A stretch of DNA of 64,000 bases from Azorinus chamasolen (taxonomy: Eukaryota > Mollusca > Bivalvia > Cardiida > Solecurtidae): contig OY755242.1 in assembly GCA_963576725.1 (NCBI GenBank), forward strand, positions 21,201,315 through 21,265,314, in the 5' to 3' direction. Both the position numbers and the translations under genes were made by a program. Shown here piece after piece: positions 54,719 to 64,000 of this stretch (the stretch's first letter is position 1; each line of letters starts with the position of its first letter). The notes beneath the pieces were generated by a model. It saw nothing but the letters and a program-made list of their open reading frames with translations. It made no database searches and had not been told where the DNA came from.

Positions 54719-57700
54719 ATGGATACAGGCCTCGAACGTCGACTTAAGGCGTTAGACGAGAAATTAGAGAATATGTCCAGACGGAATGAAGCCAGTAGGC
54801 TAGAAGCAGAGATAAGCGTTCTTGAGCAGCAGCTGCTGACCTTTGATCAAGGAGACTATGAGAGACATGGTGCAAGTGAGCAACTCAGTAGCACCAGGAC
54901 GGATGGTCAGATTCATGTACCTACACCGAATCAGCAGCCTACCCAATCACATTGGTTTTCACCCAGGAAACACAAAGTTCATGAGACTGAGAACATTCCA
55001 GATCGGGTCATAGACAAAGTATGTACAGAACCAAAGTCATCATTTACTAGGAGACCGAAACAAAATGAACACAGCACTGGTTCAAAGGTTGGACCCAGTC
55101 ATGGAGTGAAGGTGAAACCAGCTACATATGACGGGACCGGGTCATGGGCAGACTACATTGCTCATTTTCAAGTCTGTGCGAACATCAATGGATGGAGTAA
55201 TGCTGACAAAGGCTTATACCTTGCTGTGTCACTGAGAGGACAGGCACAGGGTGTGCTTGGGAACATGACGAGTCAGTCAAATGACTTTCACAAACTCAGT
55301 ACCGCATTGCAGGAACGGTTTGCTCCACCGAATCAGACTGAGTTGTACCGGTGTCAGCTCAAGGATAGAAGACAAAAGGCCTCTGAAAGTTTGGCCGAGT
55401 TAGCACAAGACGTTAGGAGACTTACAAACTTAGCATACCCCAGTGCCCCATCAGATCTGAAAGATATTCTTGCTAAAGAACACTTTCTAGACTCATTACA
55501 TAGTTCAGAAATCCGAATAAAGGTTAAACAGGCCCGACCCACAAATTTGAATGATGCAGTCCAACATGCCATTGAACAAGAGGCATTCTACCGAACAGAA
55601 CAAAAGAGAGTGTCTGACAAAGGGCAGTTATACTCAACTTGTGCTCCAGACACAGATACTGGGACATGTGAGATGAAAGAACTTAAGGATGCACTGAGTT
55701 CATTGCAAAATGAATTCAAAAGCTGGACCAAGCGGAATGAGTCTAGGACTGAACCCAAAGGTACGCAGCACAACAGAACATGGCAGAAACCAGAGAGACC
55801 CAGGCACGATAGTAATGGGTTCAGAAATCGAGGCAGAACAGAACCAAGAAAATGCTATGAGTGCGGGTCTGAGCAGCATCTCAGGTACGACTGTCCCAAG
55901 CTGAAACAACAGTCAACCCAGTATGGAGGTGGTAATTGGAATGGACCCAGAGAGTATGAGAAGAAAAAGAAGAGCAATTGGAATGGCAACAATACAAAAC
56001 AATATGGTCATAACAAGGACGATGGGTCTGTGAACACATCTGGCTATAAAGGTTCAGGTCTATACTTGACAGGAGAGATAGCAGGTCGAGTCGTGGATTG
56101 TCTGGTTGACACCGGAGCTACATTGACTCTTATCTCGTCCAAGGTATGGAACAACATCAACGATGGCAGCAAACAGCTGAATACTTTTGACCGAAACATA
56201 GAATCAGCATCGGGTGATCTCATAAACAGCCAGGGGAAGACAAGAGAAACGCTGAATATAGATGGTACCCAGTACCAATGCGATGTTGTTGTAGCAGACA
56301 TTGAGACTGATATGATACTCGGTCTTGATTTCCTCAAGAAAGAAAGAGGAAAGCTGGATTTCGAAAACAACAGTCTGGTCTTAGGACAACAGAGTGTGAC
56401 CCTGTCATGCACAGGATCACTAGGCTGCTACAGGGTGGTAGTTACTGAACGGGCCGAGATACCCGCAAGATCTGAAATGATTATTAAAGGCAGAATTGAA
56501 AACAACAACTTGAGCAGGACTGAACCATGCCTTATTGAACCCATTCCGAAAGACTGCCATTCAGAAACAAATATAGCAAAATGTTTGGTTCATGCAAAAG
56601 ATGAAATACCGGTTCGGGTCATGAATCCAACAAATGAAAAGCAAGTTCTTTTCCCGGGAACACGGGTAGCAACTGCAAGCCAGGTATGCGAAATACAGAA
56701 GACCAAGTTTCAAACCGAACGGACAGGGAAAGGAACCTCAATACCCTCACATTTGCAAGACTTATACAATAGGACTGTTGTTGGGTTAGACCCGAAACAG
56801 AAGAAAGAAGTAGCTGTACTTCTGAACAAGTATGATGATGTATTTTCAGAATGTGAAAATGACATCGGGCGAACTGGTATCATTAAGCATAAAATCGACA
56901 CCAGTGATTCGCACCCAGTCAAACAACCAATGCGTCGTATACCCATGCACATGAACAGCGAAATTGACACACAAATTGACCAAATGCTAGAGAAAGACGT
57001 GATTCAGCCATCAAAGAGTCCATGGTCGAGTGGCATTGTGTTGGTCAAAAAGAAAGATGGAAGTACACGATTCTGCATTGATTACAGACGACTCAATGAT
57101 TTGACAGTGAAAGATGCATATCCTCTTCCGAGGATAGATGAATGTCTCGACCAGTTAGCTGGCAACCACTGGTTTTCATGTCTTGACTTGAATTCTGGGT
57201 ACTGGCAAGTGGAACTCGATGAAGCAGACCGCGACAAGACGGCATTCAATAGTAGGAAGGGATTGTTTGAGTTCAAAGTAATGCCGTTTGGTCTTTGTAA
57301 TGCACCTGCAACATTTGAAAGACTCATGGAGACTGTTTTGACCGGGTTACAGTGGGAGATATGTTTGATTTACCTAGACGATATCATCGTCACAGGTAAA
57401 AGCTTTGATCAGATGATCACAAACCTGTGTCAAGTGTTAGATAGATTCCGAGAGGCAGGACTCAAACTGAAACCGAAGAAGTGTCACCTCTTTGCCAAAG
57501 AAGTTGAGTTCCTGGGCCACATCATATCAGCCGACGGAATTAGAACCGATCCCAAAAAGACTGAAGCGATCAGAACTTGGCCAGAACCAAAATGCGTTAG
57601 AGATGTTCGATCATTTTTAGGTCTATGTAGTTATTACAGACGCTTCATATTCAATTTCGCAGACATAGCGAGACCACTACACAAATTGACAAACCTAGGT

Positions 57701-60397
57701 CAAAAGTTTGAATGGATCGAGTCTTGTGCTGAAGCATTTGAAATACTGAAACAGAAACTGACCGAATCACCCATTTTGACTCATCCAGACTTTAGCAAGT
57801 CATTTATACTGGACACGGACGCAAGTGACCAGTCCATTGGCGCAGTTCTGTCCCAGGTGACAGACGGGAATGAACAAGTGATAGCGTACGCGAGCAGAAC
57901 ACTGAGCAAGTCTGAGAGAAAATACTGTGTCACCCGAAAAGAGCTACTAGCGTTAGTTCACTTTGTTAAATACTTCAAACACTACCTGTATGGTAAACAG
58001 TTCCTGGTTCGGACCGATCACGGCTCCTTGACATGGTTGCTAAATTTCAAGAATCCAGAAGGACAAGTCGCAAGATGGCTTGAAGTCCTGTCATCATTTG
58101 AGATGAAAATTGAACATAGAGCTGGTAGGCTACACAAGAATGCTGATAGTCTCAGTAGACGAACATGCAAGCAGTGTGGACTTGATTGTGTAGTAGCAGA
58201 GAAAGAAAGATCAAATCCAACTGCAAGACAGTTACACGTCTCAGATGCTGAGACCAAGACAGATTCAGAGACATTGGAGCTGAAAACGGCTCAATACAAT
58301 GACAAAGACATAGAGTTGGTCAAGAGTTGGATCCAGCAAGGGTATAGACCGAAGTCAACAGAAGTATCGGAGGGAAGCTATTTCATCAAGTCACTGTGGA
58401 CACAGTTTGACAGGCTAGAAGTCAAGGATGAGATGTTAGTACGAAGATGGGATGTCCTCGGGACAAGCATAGTGAATTTGCAGGCCATAGTTCCTCTTTC
58501 ACAAAGAAGGAATGTTCTCAAATATTCGCATGACATCAGGGCATCGGGTCATTTGGGCATCAAGAAGACACTAAGTAGAATAAGACAGAAGTATTATTGG
58601 CCATGTCTTCAGAATGATGTAAAGAACTATGTGAATGGGTGCGAGATCTGTGCCAAGAGAAAAGGGCCAATGAAGACCAAAAGAGCACCGATGCAAGTGA
58701 CAAGGGCTGGATATCCTATGGAAAGGATCGCCGTAGATATACTGGGGGCGTTGCCTGAAACAGAAAATGGCAACAAATACATTTTGGTAGTAGCAGACTA
58801 CTTTACCAAATGGACCGAGAGCTACCCAATGCCTAATATGGAGGCATCGACCGTAGCCAGACTGATTGTGGAGCAACTAGTATGTCGTTTCGGTGTGCCT
58901 AGAAAGATACACTCAGACCAAGGGAGACAGTTTGAGAGCAATCTGTTTCTGGAAATGTGTAAATTGCTCCAAATTGAAAAGACCAGAACCACGCCGTACC
59001 ATCCTGAATCGGATGGCATGGTCGAAAGGTTCAATAGGACATTGTGTGAGATGTTAAGTGCATATGTGACCGAGAACCACAGAAGTTGGGACATGCACTT
59101 ACCCTATGTCATGATGGCATATCGCTCAACAGACCACGAGACAACGGGAATGAGTCCAAATATGCTGATGCTTGGGCGAGAAACTACAGCTCCACTAGAC
59201 ATCTTGTATGCAATGCCGACAAGCATAAAATCTATCCCGTCAGGTCAGTGGGTCTGGGAGTTACAAGAGGCATTAGAAGATGCACACAGCTTTGTCAGGG
59301 AATACACGGGTAGATCTGTTAGGCGTCAGAAACGGTATCATGATAGAAAGCTTAGTTATGAGACTCTAGATAAGGGTGATAATGTTTTTGTATTTTTTCC
59401 AGTTAGAAAGGTAGCAGAGTCATCGAAGCTGACTTCATACTGGAAGGGACCGTTCCAGGTGAACGAGAAATTATCTGAAGTTTTGTACAAAATTAATTGT
59501 GGCAGATCTGGTTCCTTTCAGGTAATTCATGTTGACAGATTAAAGAAAGCCAGGGACCAGTTACTGATCGGCGAAGAAATTGTACCACAAGCCGAACCAT
59601 TTTCTCCGGCTGGAGAAATTGACCCAGTCACTGACCCGGTTGAAGACGAAACTGTTGAAGACTTAGGGTCATGCAAACGCAAAAGAAGGAAGCCTGTGTG
59701 GTCTCATGACTATGTATTTTCTCTTTGCAGGGCTAACATGGCAAAGACGAAAACTACTCCTCGTACAATATGTGCCATATGCAAATGCTCAGTTCCCCCT
59801 GATCAGAGTTACCAGGACCATGTCGTTAGATGTGTCAACAGTAGATTGAAGTGTGAGGCCTGTGGCATGGACTTTAAGAACAAAGAATGCCTTAAACGGC
59901 ACATGAAGAAAAAGCATCCACAAGAAAGTGGCGATGATATACCTCACAGTGATCATGCAGATAACAGTGACTGGGACGAGGATCCTGCTATAGAGGTAGG
60001 AACCAGTGAGCTAGAAAGTGGGCGAGTCGTGAGAAAGCGAACCTCACCAACGCCTGTTATGGCACCTGCTAAAAAGGCAGCAACAGCATCAGCTGTTGAA
60101 AGCAAATCTGCTTGGGTTCAGGTTCAGACGGAACATGATCACAAGACAGTTCAAGCTGAACCAAATGTTTGCAACAAGAGTGTACAAGTTGATCTAGGAG
60201 AAGACACTGAAAGGAAATACACGTGTGAATACTGTGAGATCAAGTATGTGAATGAAGTTATGTATCACTTGCACATGGGATGCCATTCTGTGACGGATCC
60301 GTTTAGGTGCAATATCTGTGGTGCAGGCTGCAATGATCCAGTGTCGTTCCAGGTGCATGTCACCAGAGGGCACACAGTGCAGAATTATATTCATTGA
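54719..60397 (+). CDS. Gag-Pol polyprotein with C-terminal Ikaros-like zinc-finger module
   Basis: One 1,892-codon frame with no frameshift. An N-terminal coiled coil (about 1-45) is followed by a Gag capsid-like region (about 130-300) and a CCHC knuckle CYECGSEQHLRYDC (379-392). The protease active site is DTGA at 464-467. The reverse transcriptase has catalytic D823 and YLDD 885-888. RNase H has DTDAS with D1034. Integrase has an H1271/H1278/C1308/C1311 zinc domain, the D1340-D1400-E1436 triad (D-x35-E) and a GPY/F-like YWKGPF tail. All key residues are present, so it is probably active. Unusually, about 220 further residues hold four zinc fingers: C1685-C1706 (C2HC), C1713-H1734, C1836-H1856 and C1864-H1885. 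The last two carry the VMYHLHMGCH...DPFRCNICG signature of Ikaros/Hunchback C-terminal fingers. The linker is acidic, then basic (VRKRTSP, AKKA), possibly an NLS. The Gypsy lineage is not resolved. Confidence 0.95.
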   Translation: MDTGLERRLKALDEKLENMSRRNEASRLEAEISVLEQQLLTFDQGDYERHGASEQLSSTRTDGQIHVPTPNQQPTQSHWFSPRKHKVHETENIPDRVIDKVCTEPKSSFTRRPKQNEHSTGSKVGPSHGVKVKPATYDGTGSWADYIAHFQVCANINGWSNADKGLYLAVSLRGQAQGVLGNMTSQSNDFHKLSTALQERFAPPNQTELYRCQLKDRRQKASESLAELAQDVRRLTNLAYPSAPSDLKDILAKEHFLDSLHSSEIRIKVKQARPTNLNDAVQHAIEQEAFYRTEQKRVSDKGQLYSTCAPDTDTGTCEMKELKDALSSLQNEFKSWTKRNESRTEPKGTQHNRTWQKPERPRHDSNGFRNRGRTEPRKCYECGSEQHLRYDCPKLKQQSTQYGGGNWNGPREYEKKKKSNWNGNNTKQYGHNKDDGSVNTSGYKGSGLYLTGEIAGRVVDCLVDTGATLTLISSKVWNNINDGSKQLNTFDRNIESASGDLINSQGKTRETLNIDGTQYQCDVVVADIETDMILGLDFLKKERGKLDFENNSLVLGQQSVTLSCTGSLGCYRVVVTERAEIPARSEMIIKGRIENNNLSRTEPCLIEPIPKDCHSETNIAKCLVHAKDEIPVRVMNPTNEKQVLFPGTRVATASQVCEIQKTKFQTERTGKGTSIPSHLQDLYNRTVVGLDPKQKKEVAVLLNKYDDVFSECENDIGRTGIIKHKIDTSDSHPVKQPMRRIPMHMNSEIDTQIDQMLEKDVIQPSKSPWSSGIVLVKKKDGSTRFCIDYRRLNDLTVKDAYPLPRIDECLDQLAGNHWFSCLDLNSGYWQVELDEADRDKTAFNSRKGLFEFKVMPFGLCNAPATFERLMETVLTGLQWEICLIYLDDIIVTGKSFDQMITNLCQVLDRFREAGLKLKPKKCHLFAKEVEFLGHIISADGIRTDPKKTEAIRTWPEPKCVRDVRSFLGLCSYYRRFIFNFADIARPLHKLTNLGQKFEWIESCAEAFEILKQKLTESPILTHPDFSKSFILDTDASDQSIGAVLSQVTDGNEQVIAYASRTLSKSERKYCVTRKELLALVHFVKYFKHYLYGKQFLVRTDHGSLTWLLNFKNPEGQVARWLEVLSSFEMKIEHRAGRLHKNADSLSRRTCKQCGLDCVVAEKERSNPTARQLHVSDAETKTDSETLELKTAQYNDKDIELVKSWIQQGYRPKSTEVSEGSYFIKSLWTQFDRLEVKDEMLVRRWDVLGTSIVNLQAIVPLSQRRNVLKYSHDIRASGHLGIKKTLSRIRQKYYWPCLQNDVKNYVNGCEICAKRKGPMKTKRAPMQVTRAGYPMERIAVDILGALPETENGNKYILVVADYFTKWTESYPMPNMEASTVARLIVEQLVCRFGVPRKIHSDQGRQFESNLFLEMCKLLQIEKTRTTPYHPESDGMVERFNRTLCEMLSAYVTENHRSWDMHLPYVMMAYRSTDHETTGMSPNMLMLGRETTAPLDILYAMPTSIKSIPSGQWVWELQEALEDAHSFVREYTGRSVRRQKRYHDRKLSYETLDKGDNVFVFFPVRKVAESSKLTSYWKGPFQVNEKLSEVLYKINCGRSGSFQVIHVDRLKKARDQLLIGEEIVPQAEPFSPAGEIDPVTDPVEDETVEDLGSCKRKRRKPVWSHDYVFSLCRANMAKTKTTPRTICAICKCSVPPDQSYQDHVVRCVNSRLKCEACGMDFKNKECLKRHMKKKHPQESGDDIPHSDHADNSDWDEDPAIEVGTSELESGRVVRKRTSPTPVMAPAKKAATASAVESKSAWVQVQTEHDHKTVQAEPNVCNKSVQVDLGEDTERKYTCEYCEIKYVNEVMYHLHMGCHSVTDPFRCNICGAGCNDPVSFQVHVTRGHTVQNYIH
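59717..59730 (+). promoter_or_regulatory. Candidate 3' splice acceptor inside the Gypsy ORF
   Basis: TTTTCTCTTTGCAG followed by G matches the acceptor consensus, a pyrimidine tract then CAG. The next ATG (59,738) is in frame and begins MAKTKTTPRT, just before the first zinc finger. A spliced subgenomic RNA from an upstream donor could express the finger module alone. The donor was not identified. Confidence 0.5.
59738..60397 (+). other. Candidate accessory ORF: 219-aa zinc-finger protein
   Basis: The C-terminal part of the polyprotein frame, starting at M1674. It holds two N-terminal fingers (one C2HC, one classical C2H2), a linker of about 100 residues with acidic and basic patches, and two C-terminal fingers of the Ikaros/Hunchback dimerisation type that end six residues before the stop. 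The layout, DNA-binding-type fingers first and a dimerisation pair last, mirrors Ikaros proteins. Whether it is released by proteolysis, splicing or neither is unknown. Confidence 0.6.
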
Positions 60398-60553
60398 GAA
60401 TCAGGGAGAACATTTTGTTCAAGTTTTATCCAGTTAATATGAAACTGTTTACTGTTGTTTGTTTAGTGTTAGCTTAGAACTGTTCATTTGTTAAACTTTC
60501 AGGTTTTTTTATCATTGTGTTAAGCGGGACGCTTAAATCGGAGGCGTGGGTAA
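60398..60553 (+). other. Gypsy 3' UTR with purine-rich tract
   Basis: GGAGGCGTGGG at 60,540-60,550, three bases before the LTR, is the likely plus-strand primer (polypurine tract), though a C and a T interrupt it. The preceding AAGCGGGACGCTT can form a small hairpin. Confidence 0.6.
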
Positions 60554-61658
60554 TGTGACAATTGGCTCCTTTTTGATAGTTTTACCCATTCCTCAACTTT
60601 TGTTTATTTGGGTTATTTAGTAGTTTAGAGAGTATTTAGTGCCCTAAGGAAGCGGCTAACAATTAATGGAAAGAAACTACCCAGTAATGTGAGTAATTAC
60701 ATCGTATTTGCTAGTTATAGTCTAAGACTTATTGGTTTATAATATTGAAACGATGCTTTGGTATATGTGTGCAATAAAAGGTATTGGAATGGCCAGCTAC
60801 GTGATTCAAGAACGACAACATGTGGGGACGAATAAGTTAAGCGTGGTACCAAGAATTAACAGGGTACCACTCATAAGTGTATATAAACAGTGATTTTCTA
60901 TTGCATGGCGCATTTGCCTCTCGATCGACGTAGAGTTAACATCGTTGATAATAAATGCCATTATTGTTTTAACTTTGGTTAGTGTGCGGAAGGGGACACT
61001 CAGACCGGATTGTATGTTTATATATTTTATATAAACTGCGTTCCAACGTGCAGAGTCTCCTATACCAAATACACGATATACCGGGTTATAACAGCGCTTA
61101 ACAGATAGGACTGAGTGTGTACTGAGTACATAGGACCGAGTCGGTGTTTGACTCAGTCGTTGGTAGACTCGGTGCTGGACCCATTCATAGGACCCAGTCA
61201 GTGACTGAGTCGGTCATAGGACTGAATCATATTGCATGAGTCTCAGTGATCTATACGTTCACTGAACCCGTAGGTCTAGGGCTTGTATATCTGACCCGTG
61301 TTGGAATACCGGCCTTGGAGTTTATACTGTTTCTTACTATTTGGTATTAAACACTGCATTTAAAACTTAGTTATATTAGAACTGGTTAGACTGGGTAGTT
61401 TCTTACTGAGTAATTCTGTTTGATTCTGTATATATTAAATCATAGACCCAATCATTGTTTGATTAAGGGAATATCCCGACCCATTCATTCATTTAGTTTG
61501 TTTAATCACAGAAGCAGATAGCTTGAGGAAAATTATATTATATAGTTCTAGTGTATTTTGACCGAGTCATACATAAGCAAAGAAGCTCCAGGAATATTTG
61601 TATATATAGGGTACACTTGGTCAGGGTACTGAGTGAGACACGCTCGAGACACGTTACA
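60554..61658 (+). repeat. 3' LTR, 1,105 bp
   Basis: Reads the same as the 5' LTR throughout in a side-by-side comparison by eye. Confidence 0.95.
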
Positions 61659-61662
61659 GTTA
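61659..61662. other. Target-site duplication GTTA (right)
   Basis: Matches 53,534-53,537. Confidence 0.85.
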
Positions 61663-61700
61663 CATTGGATGGTGGATAAAGAAAGCAGATGCAGGCTTAA

Positions 61701-61897
61701 CACATTCTCTCCTAATGACGCATTTTGGCGCCTCTGTAAAAGTCAAATTAGAAACCATTGTGATAAATAGAGCATTTGCTCTATTTATCACAATGGTTTC
61801 AAAATTACACAATTCTAAAGTTTTTCTTTTCGCTAGTTAATGCTCCTTTTCGGTAGATTAATTCAAAGAGATTTGGTCTAAAATAGGATAGAATGAG
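61701..61897. mobile_element. TTAA-flanked palindromic MITE, apex lost
   Basis: TTAA on both sides. The arms CATTGTGATAAATAGAGCAT and its mirror meet directly at TTTGCTCTATTTATC, without the CTCCTATAGGAG centre. Confidence 0.7.
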
Positions 61898-62827
61898 TTA
61901 AAGCAGGATAAAGGCAAAGCAGAAACTTTAACTCGTTCCAAGCATACACCTGCCTCTTGATTGCTGGATATAGATACTGTAGATAAATGTGTGGCTAGTA
62001 ACTCCATACAGTGTGCCTTTGCAAACGCAGTAGATCCACATTAGAACGGTCTGATCAGGATCTGTTGTTTGATTATGACTTAAAATGGTTATGGCTGGTA
62101 GCCCATAATTTTGTGTGCATATGCCATTAAAAGAATGCACCCAGTTAAATTATATTCAAGATCTCATTATTTATTATAGAAGGAAAGGGTTAAGGAATAA
62201 GAAACAATTGTTAGGAGTTATAAAATGATAGGGTAGTAACATGCATCAAAATTATCAATAAAAACAAAAAAGAGAAAGCAAACAAAGATGCTACATCATG
62301 ATCTATCTGATCTGGGTCTACTCTGTTCGCAAAAAACGCATTTATTGTGGAAAGGTAAAGAACCTTATGTTCATTAATTAAGGTTCTATTGCACTTCTTG
62401 TGTAGATTCGTCCCATCCCCGCGTGGCTTTGAATGCAGTTTCTGATCAGGTCCTACACTGTAAACTCGTCTCATCCTCGTCTGGCTTTGAACACTGTAGA
62501 TATTGTAGACTCGACCCGCCTTACTTGAATTATCTGATCAGGTTCTACAATGTACAATGTACGCAGACGTTTTTTGAACGCACATATCCTGTGTGAAAAG
62601 AGCGCGATATAAATGTGGTATAATAAATAAATTAATCTTGAGATACATGTTGCAGTGTTTTGATAAATAATAAACCTCGCGCGGTAGATTATGCAGGTCG
62701 TAAGAACACATGATGTCTTGTCCGTGACAGAAACTATAGACTCGGATCTCTAATAACCTATAAACCCATAATCATACAGAACAAACCCTTATCAAACAGC
62801 TCCTACAGCAGCCGTCTGATAGAGGTA
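61898..62827. other. Non-coding; SINE/LINE tail at 62,566-62,628
   Basis: A TTTTGAACGCACATATCCTG...GTGTGAAAAGAGCGCGATATAA tail with AATAAATAAATT lies at 62,566-62,628. Half of a GATCAGACGGCTCC hairpin MITE lies at about 62,760-62,825 and is split by the 361-bp MITE; its other half continues at 63,191 (GTCTGTTTGCAAGAGCGTG). No gene. Confidence 0.5.
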
Positions 62828-63188
62828 CAGTGCTCCCTCCCTACAACGGCCCTCTCAATAACGATTCCCTCCTTACAACAGCGCATGTCACTGTTTCCGA
62901 AACAACAAGGCTCCAGAAACAACTTTTTCCATCGTATTTTCTTTATGCCTCCATCAAACCCTATGATGTGACCACTCTTTAGAATCGTCACTTTGTGACG
63001 ATTCTAAAGAGTGGTCACAACATAGGGTTTGATTGAGGCATAACGGTTTTAGTTCTCGAAATACACCTTATCTGGGGATCTGCAAACAAGCTAATTATGT
63101 TTGATTTTCCCTCCCTATAACAACTCCCTCTGAACAACACATACAATCTTCATATCCCAAAGGGTGTCGTTGTAGAGAGGGATCACTG
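62828..63188 (+). mobile_element. 361-bp TA-flanked MITE, full length
   Basis: TA on both sides. It is inserted inside a piggyBac-like hairpin MITE, whose two halves can be joined across it. The terminal G-to-T change in GGGATCACTG distinguishes it from the 19,157 copy. Confidence 0.85.
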
Positions 63189-63384
63189 TAGTCTGTTTGC
63201 AAGAGCGTGAAATTGCGCTTCTATCAGCTAAAAGATTAACTTGTTTTTTCGTTATCTGTTATAAAACTGGTCTGTTTTAAAACGTGGCCAAAACTATAAA
63301 TTCAGAGAATTGTTATCAATAGGCGTTTTACAGGTGATGTTTTCCCATCTGCCAAAATTCAGTCCAGAAAAAAACAGTATTTAA

Positions 63385-63581
63385 CCCATTCCCTCCTTCT
63401 GGTGCATTTTGACGCCTCTGTAAATGCCATGTTTTGAAACCATGGTGATAAATAGAGCATTTGCACCTATGGTTTCAGAATTAGACAATTCTTAACTTTT
63501 CCTTTTCTCTACTAAATGCCATTTTTTTCGGTAGATTTATACAAAGATGATGTGTCTACAAATAATGAAGAAAGGAATGAG
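63385..63581. mobile_element. TTAA-flanked palindromic MITE (duplicate of 19,716-19,910)
   Basis: TTAA on both sides, same apex deletion as the 19,716 copy. Confidence 0.7.
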
Positions 63582-64000
63582 TTAATAGATTCATTACATG
63601 CATATTCATGTGAGAAATAGTGACTGTATGACTATTAATTAGATTAATTTTATAATGACATAACGTATATACAGGGGCCGTTTCGATCATGTCCGAAACT
63701 ACAATCTGAATTACGATCCTATTCAGATGGATCCTACAGGAGTAGTCCAATCTGGATCTATTCTATTTGAAAATATGCCACAGGTCGCTTAACCATTTAC
63801 TCCATGAATATTTATTATGACATCATGACTATTAATTAACTTAATTGTTATAATCGCACATGGATACTGGATGTTTGGCCATGCAACAACTTTAGAATCA
63901 AACTTACATTACATCATATAAGCAAGCAGAGTAGACCCTGGTTAGACGGATCCTATAGGAGGGCTCTTATAGGAGCCGAGCCGTCTGATCTGGATCTAAT
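63582..64000. other. Non-coding to window end; piggyBac-like MITE cut by edge
   Basis: Matches 19,911-20,330. The TTAA-CCATTTACTCC element starting at about 63,792 is truncated by the window end within its apex. Confidence 0.6.

Larger units (their letters stand above)
53538..61658 (+). mobile_element. Complete Ty3/Gypsy LTR retrotransposon, 8,121 bp
   Basis: Order: 5' LTR (53,538-54,642), primer-binding site, single gag-pol-zinc finger ORF (54,719-60,397), purine-rich tract, 3' LTR (60,554-61,658), with GTTA duplicated at both ends. By eye the two LTRs are the same length and show no difference, so insertion was very recent. It lies in sequence with no counterpart in copy A. Confidence 0.95.
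62828..64000 (+). repeat. Duplicate of 19,157-20,330
   Basis: The 361-bp MITE and about 810 bp downstream of it match 19,157-20,330 closely and run to the window edge. Sequence left of the MITE (before 62,826) does not match the left flank at 19,156, so the homology switches exactly at the MITE border. Confidence 0.85.

Noticed and set aside
54532..60394. Minus-strand ORFs inside the Gypsy element
   Set aside because: Shadows of the long plus-strand gag-pol frame; no independent signals.

Overview
The window is eukaryotic, AT-rich and dominated by mobile elements. It is most likely from a marine invertebrate, probably a bivalve mollusc. Support for this: many small palindromic MITEs with TA or TTAA target sites, SINE/LINE tails ending in (TAA)n, a single-ORF Ty3/Gypsy element primed by tRNA-Leu (as in the clam element Steamer), and a TSP1 plus C-type lectin secreted protein. 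The species assignment is inference. No bacterial gene organisation, rRNA or CRISPR array is present.

Layout. (1) Positions 1-19,156 (copy A) are repeated in the same order and orientation at 33,470-51,140 (copy B). The block 19,157-20,330 is repeated again at 62,828-64,000. The window therefore reads as a tandem duplication with a unit of about 33 kb that has since been reshaped by insertions and deletions. An assembly that placed two divergent haplotypes in series would look the same and cannot be excluded from sequence alone. (2) Copy A carries an intact NAD-dependent epimerase/dehydratase-like gene (14,318-15,550). Copy B has only its 3' two thirds, with an in-frame stop, fused to a GTT-rich minisatellite (46,115-46,942). 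(3) Positions 20,330-33,469 hold minisatellites, a 754-bp hAT-type element with 8-bp target duplications, degenerate tandem repeats, a tRNA-like SINE, an intact TSP1/C-type lectin gene (30,911-31,678) and an 868-bp TA-flanked transposon. (4) Positions 53,538-61,658 are a complete, apparently very young Ty3/Gypsy retrotransposon. It has 1,105-bp LTRs in which I see no difference, a GTTA target duplication, a tRNA-Leu primer site and one 1,892-codon ORF.

Most unusual feature. The Gypsy ORF continues about 220 residues past the integrase tail into four C2H2/C2HC zinc fingers. The last two closely resemble the C-terminal dimerisation finger pair of Ikaros/Hunchback-family transcription factors. 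A good splice acceptor lies 7 bp upstream of an in-frame ATG that would start exactly this module, so it may also be made as a separate accessory protein.

Other recurring themes are several unrelated-looking MITE families (TA and TTAA target sites) that share the same palindromic centre CTCCTATAGGAG, a 2-kb array built on the palindrome TTCGTTATTCGAATAACGAA, and A/B comparisons that show clean empty sites, minisatellite expansion, a MITE-to-MITE deletion and template-switch-like junctions.
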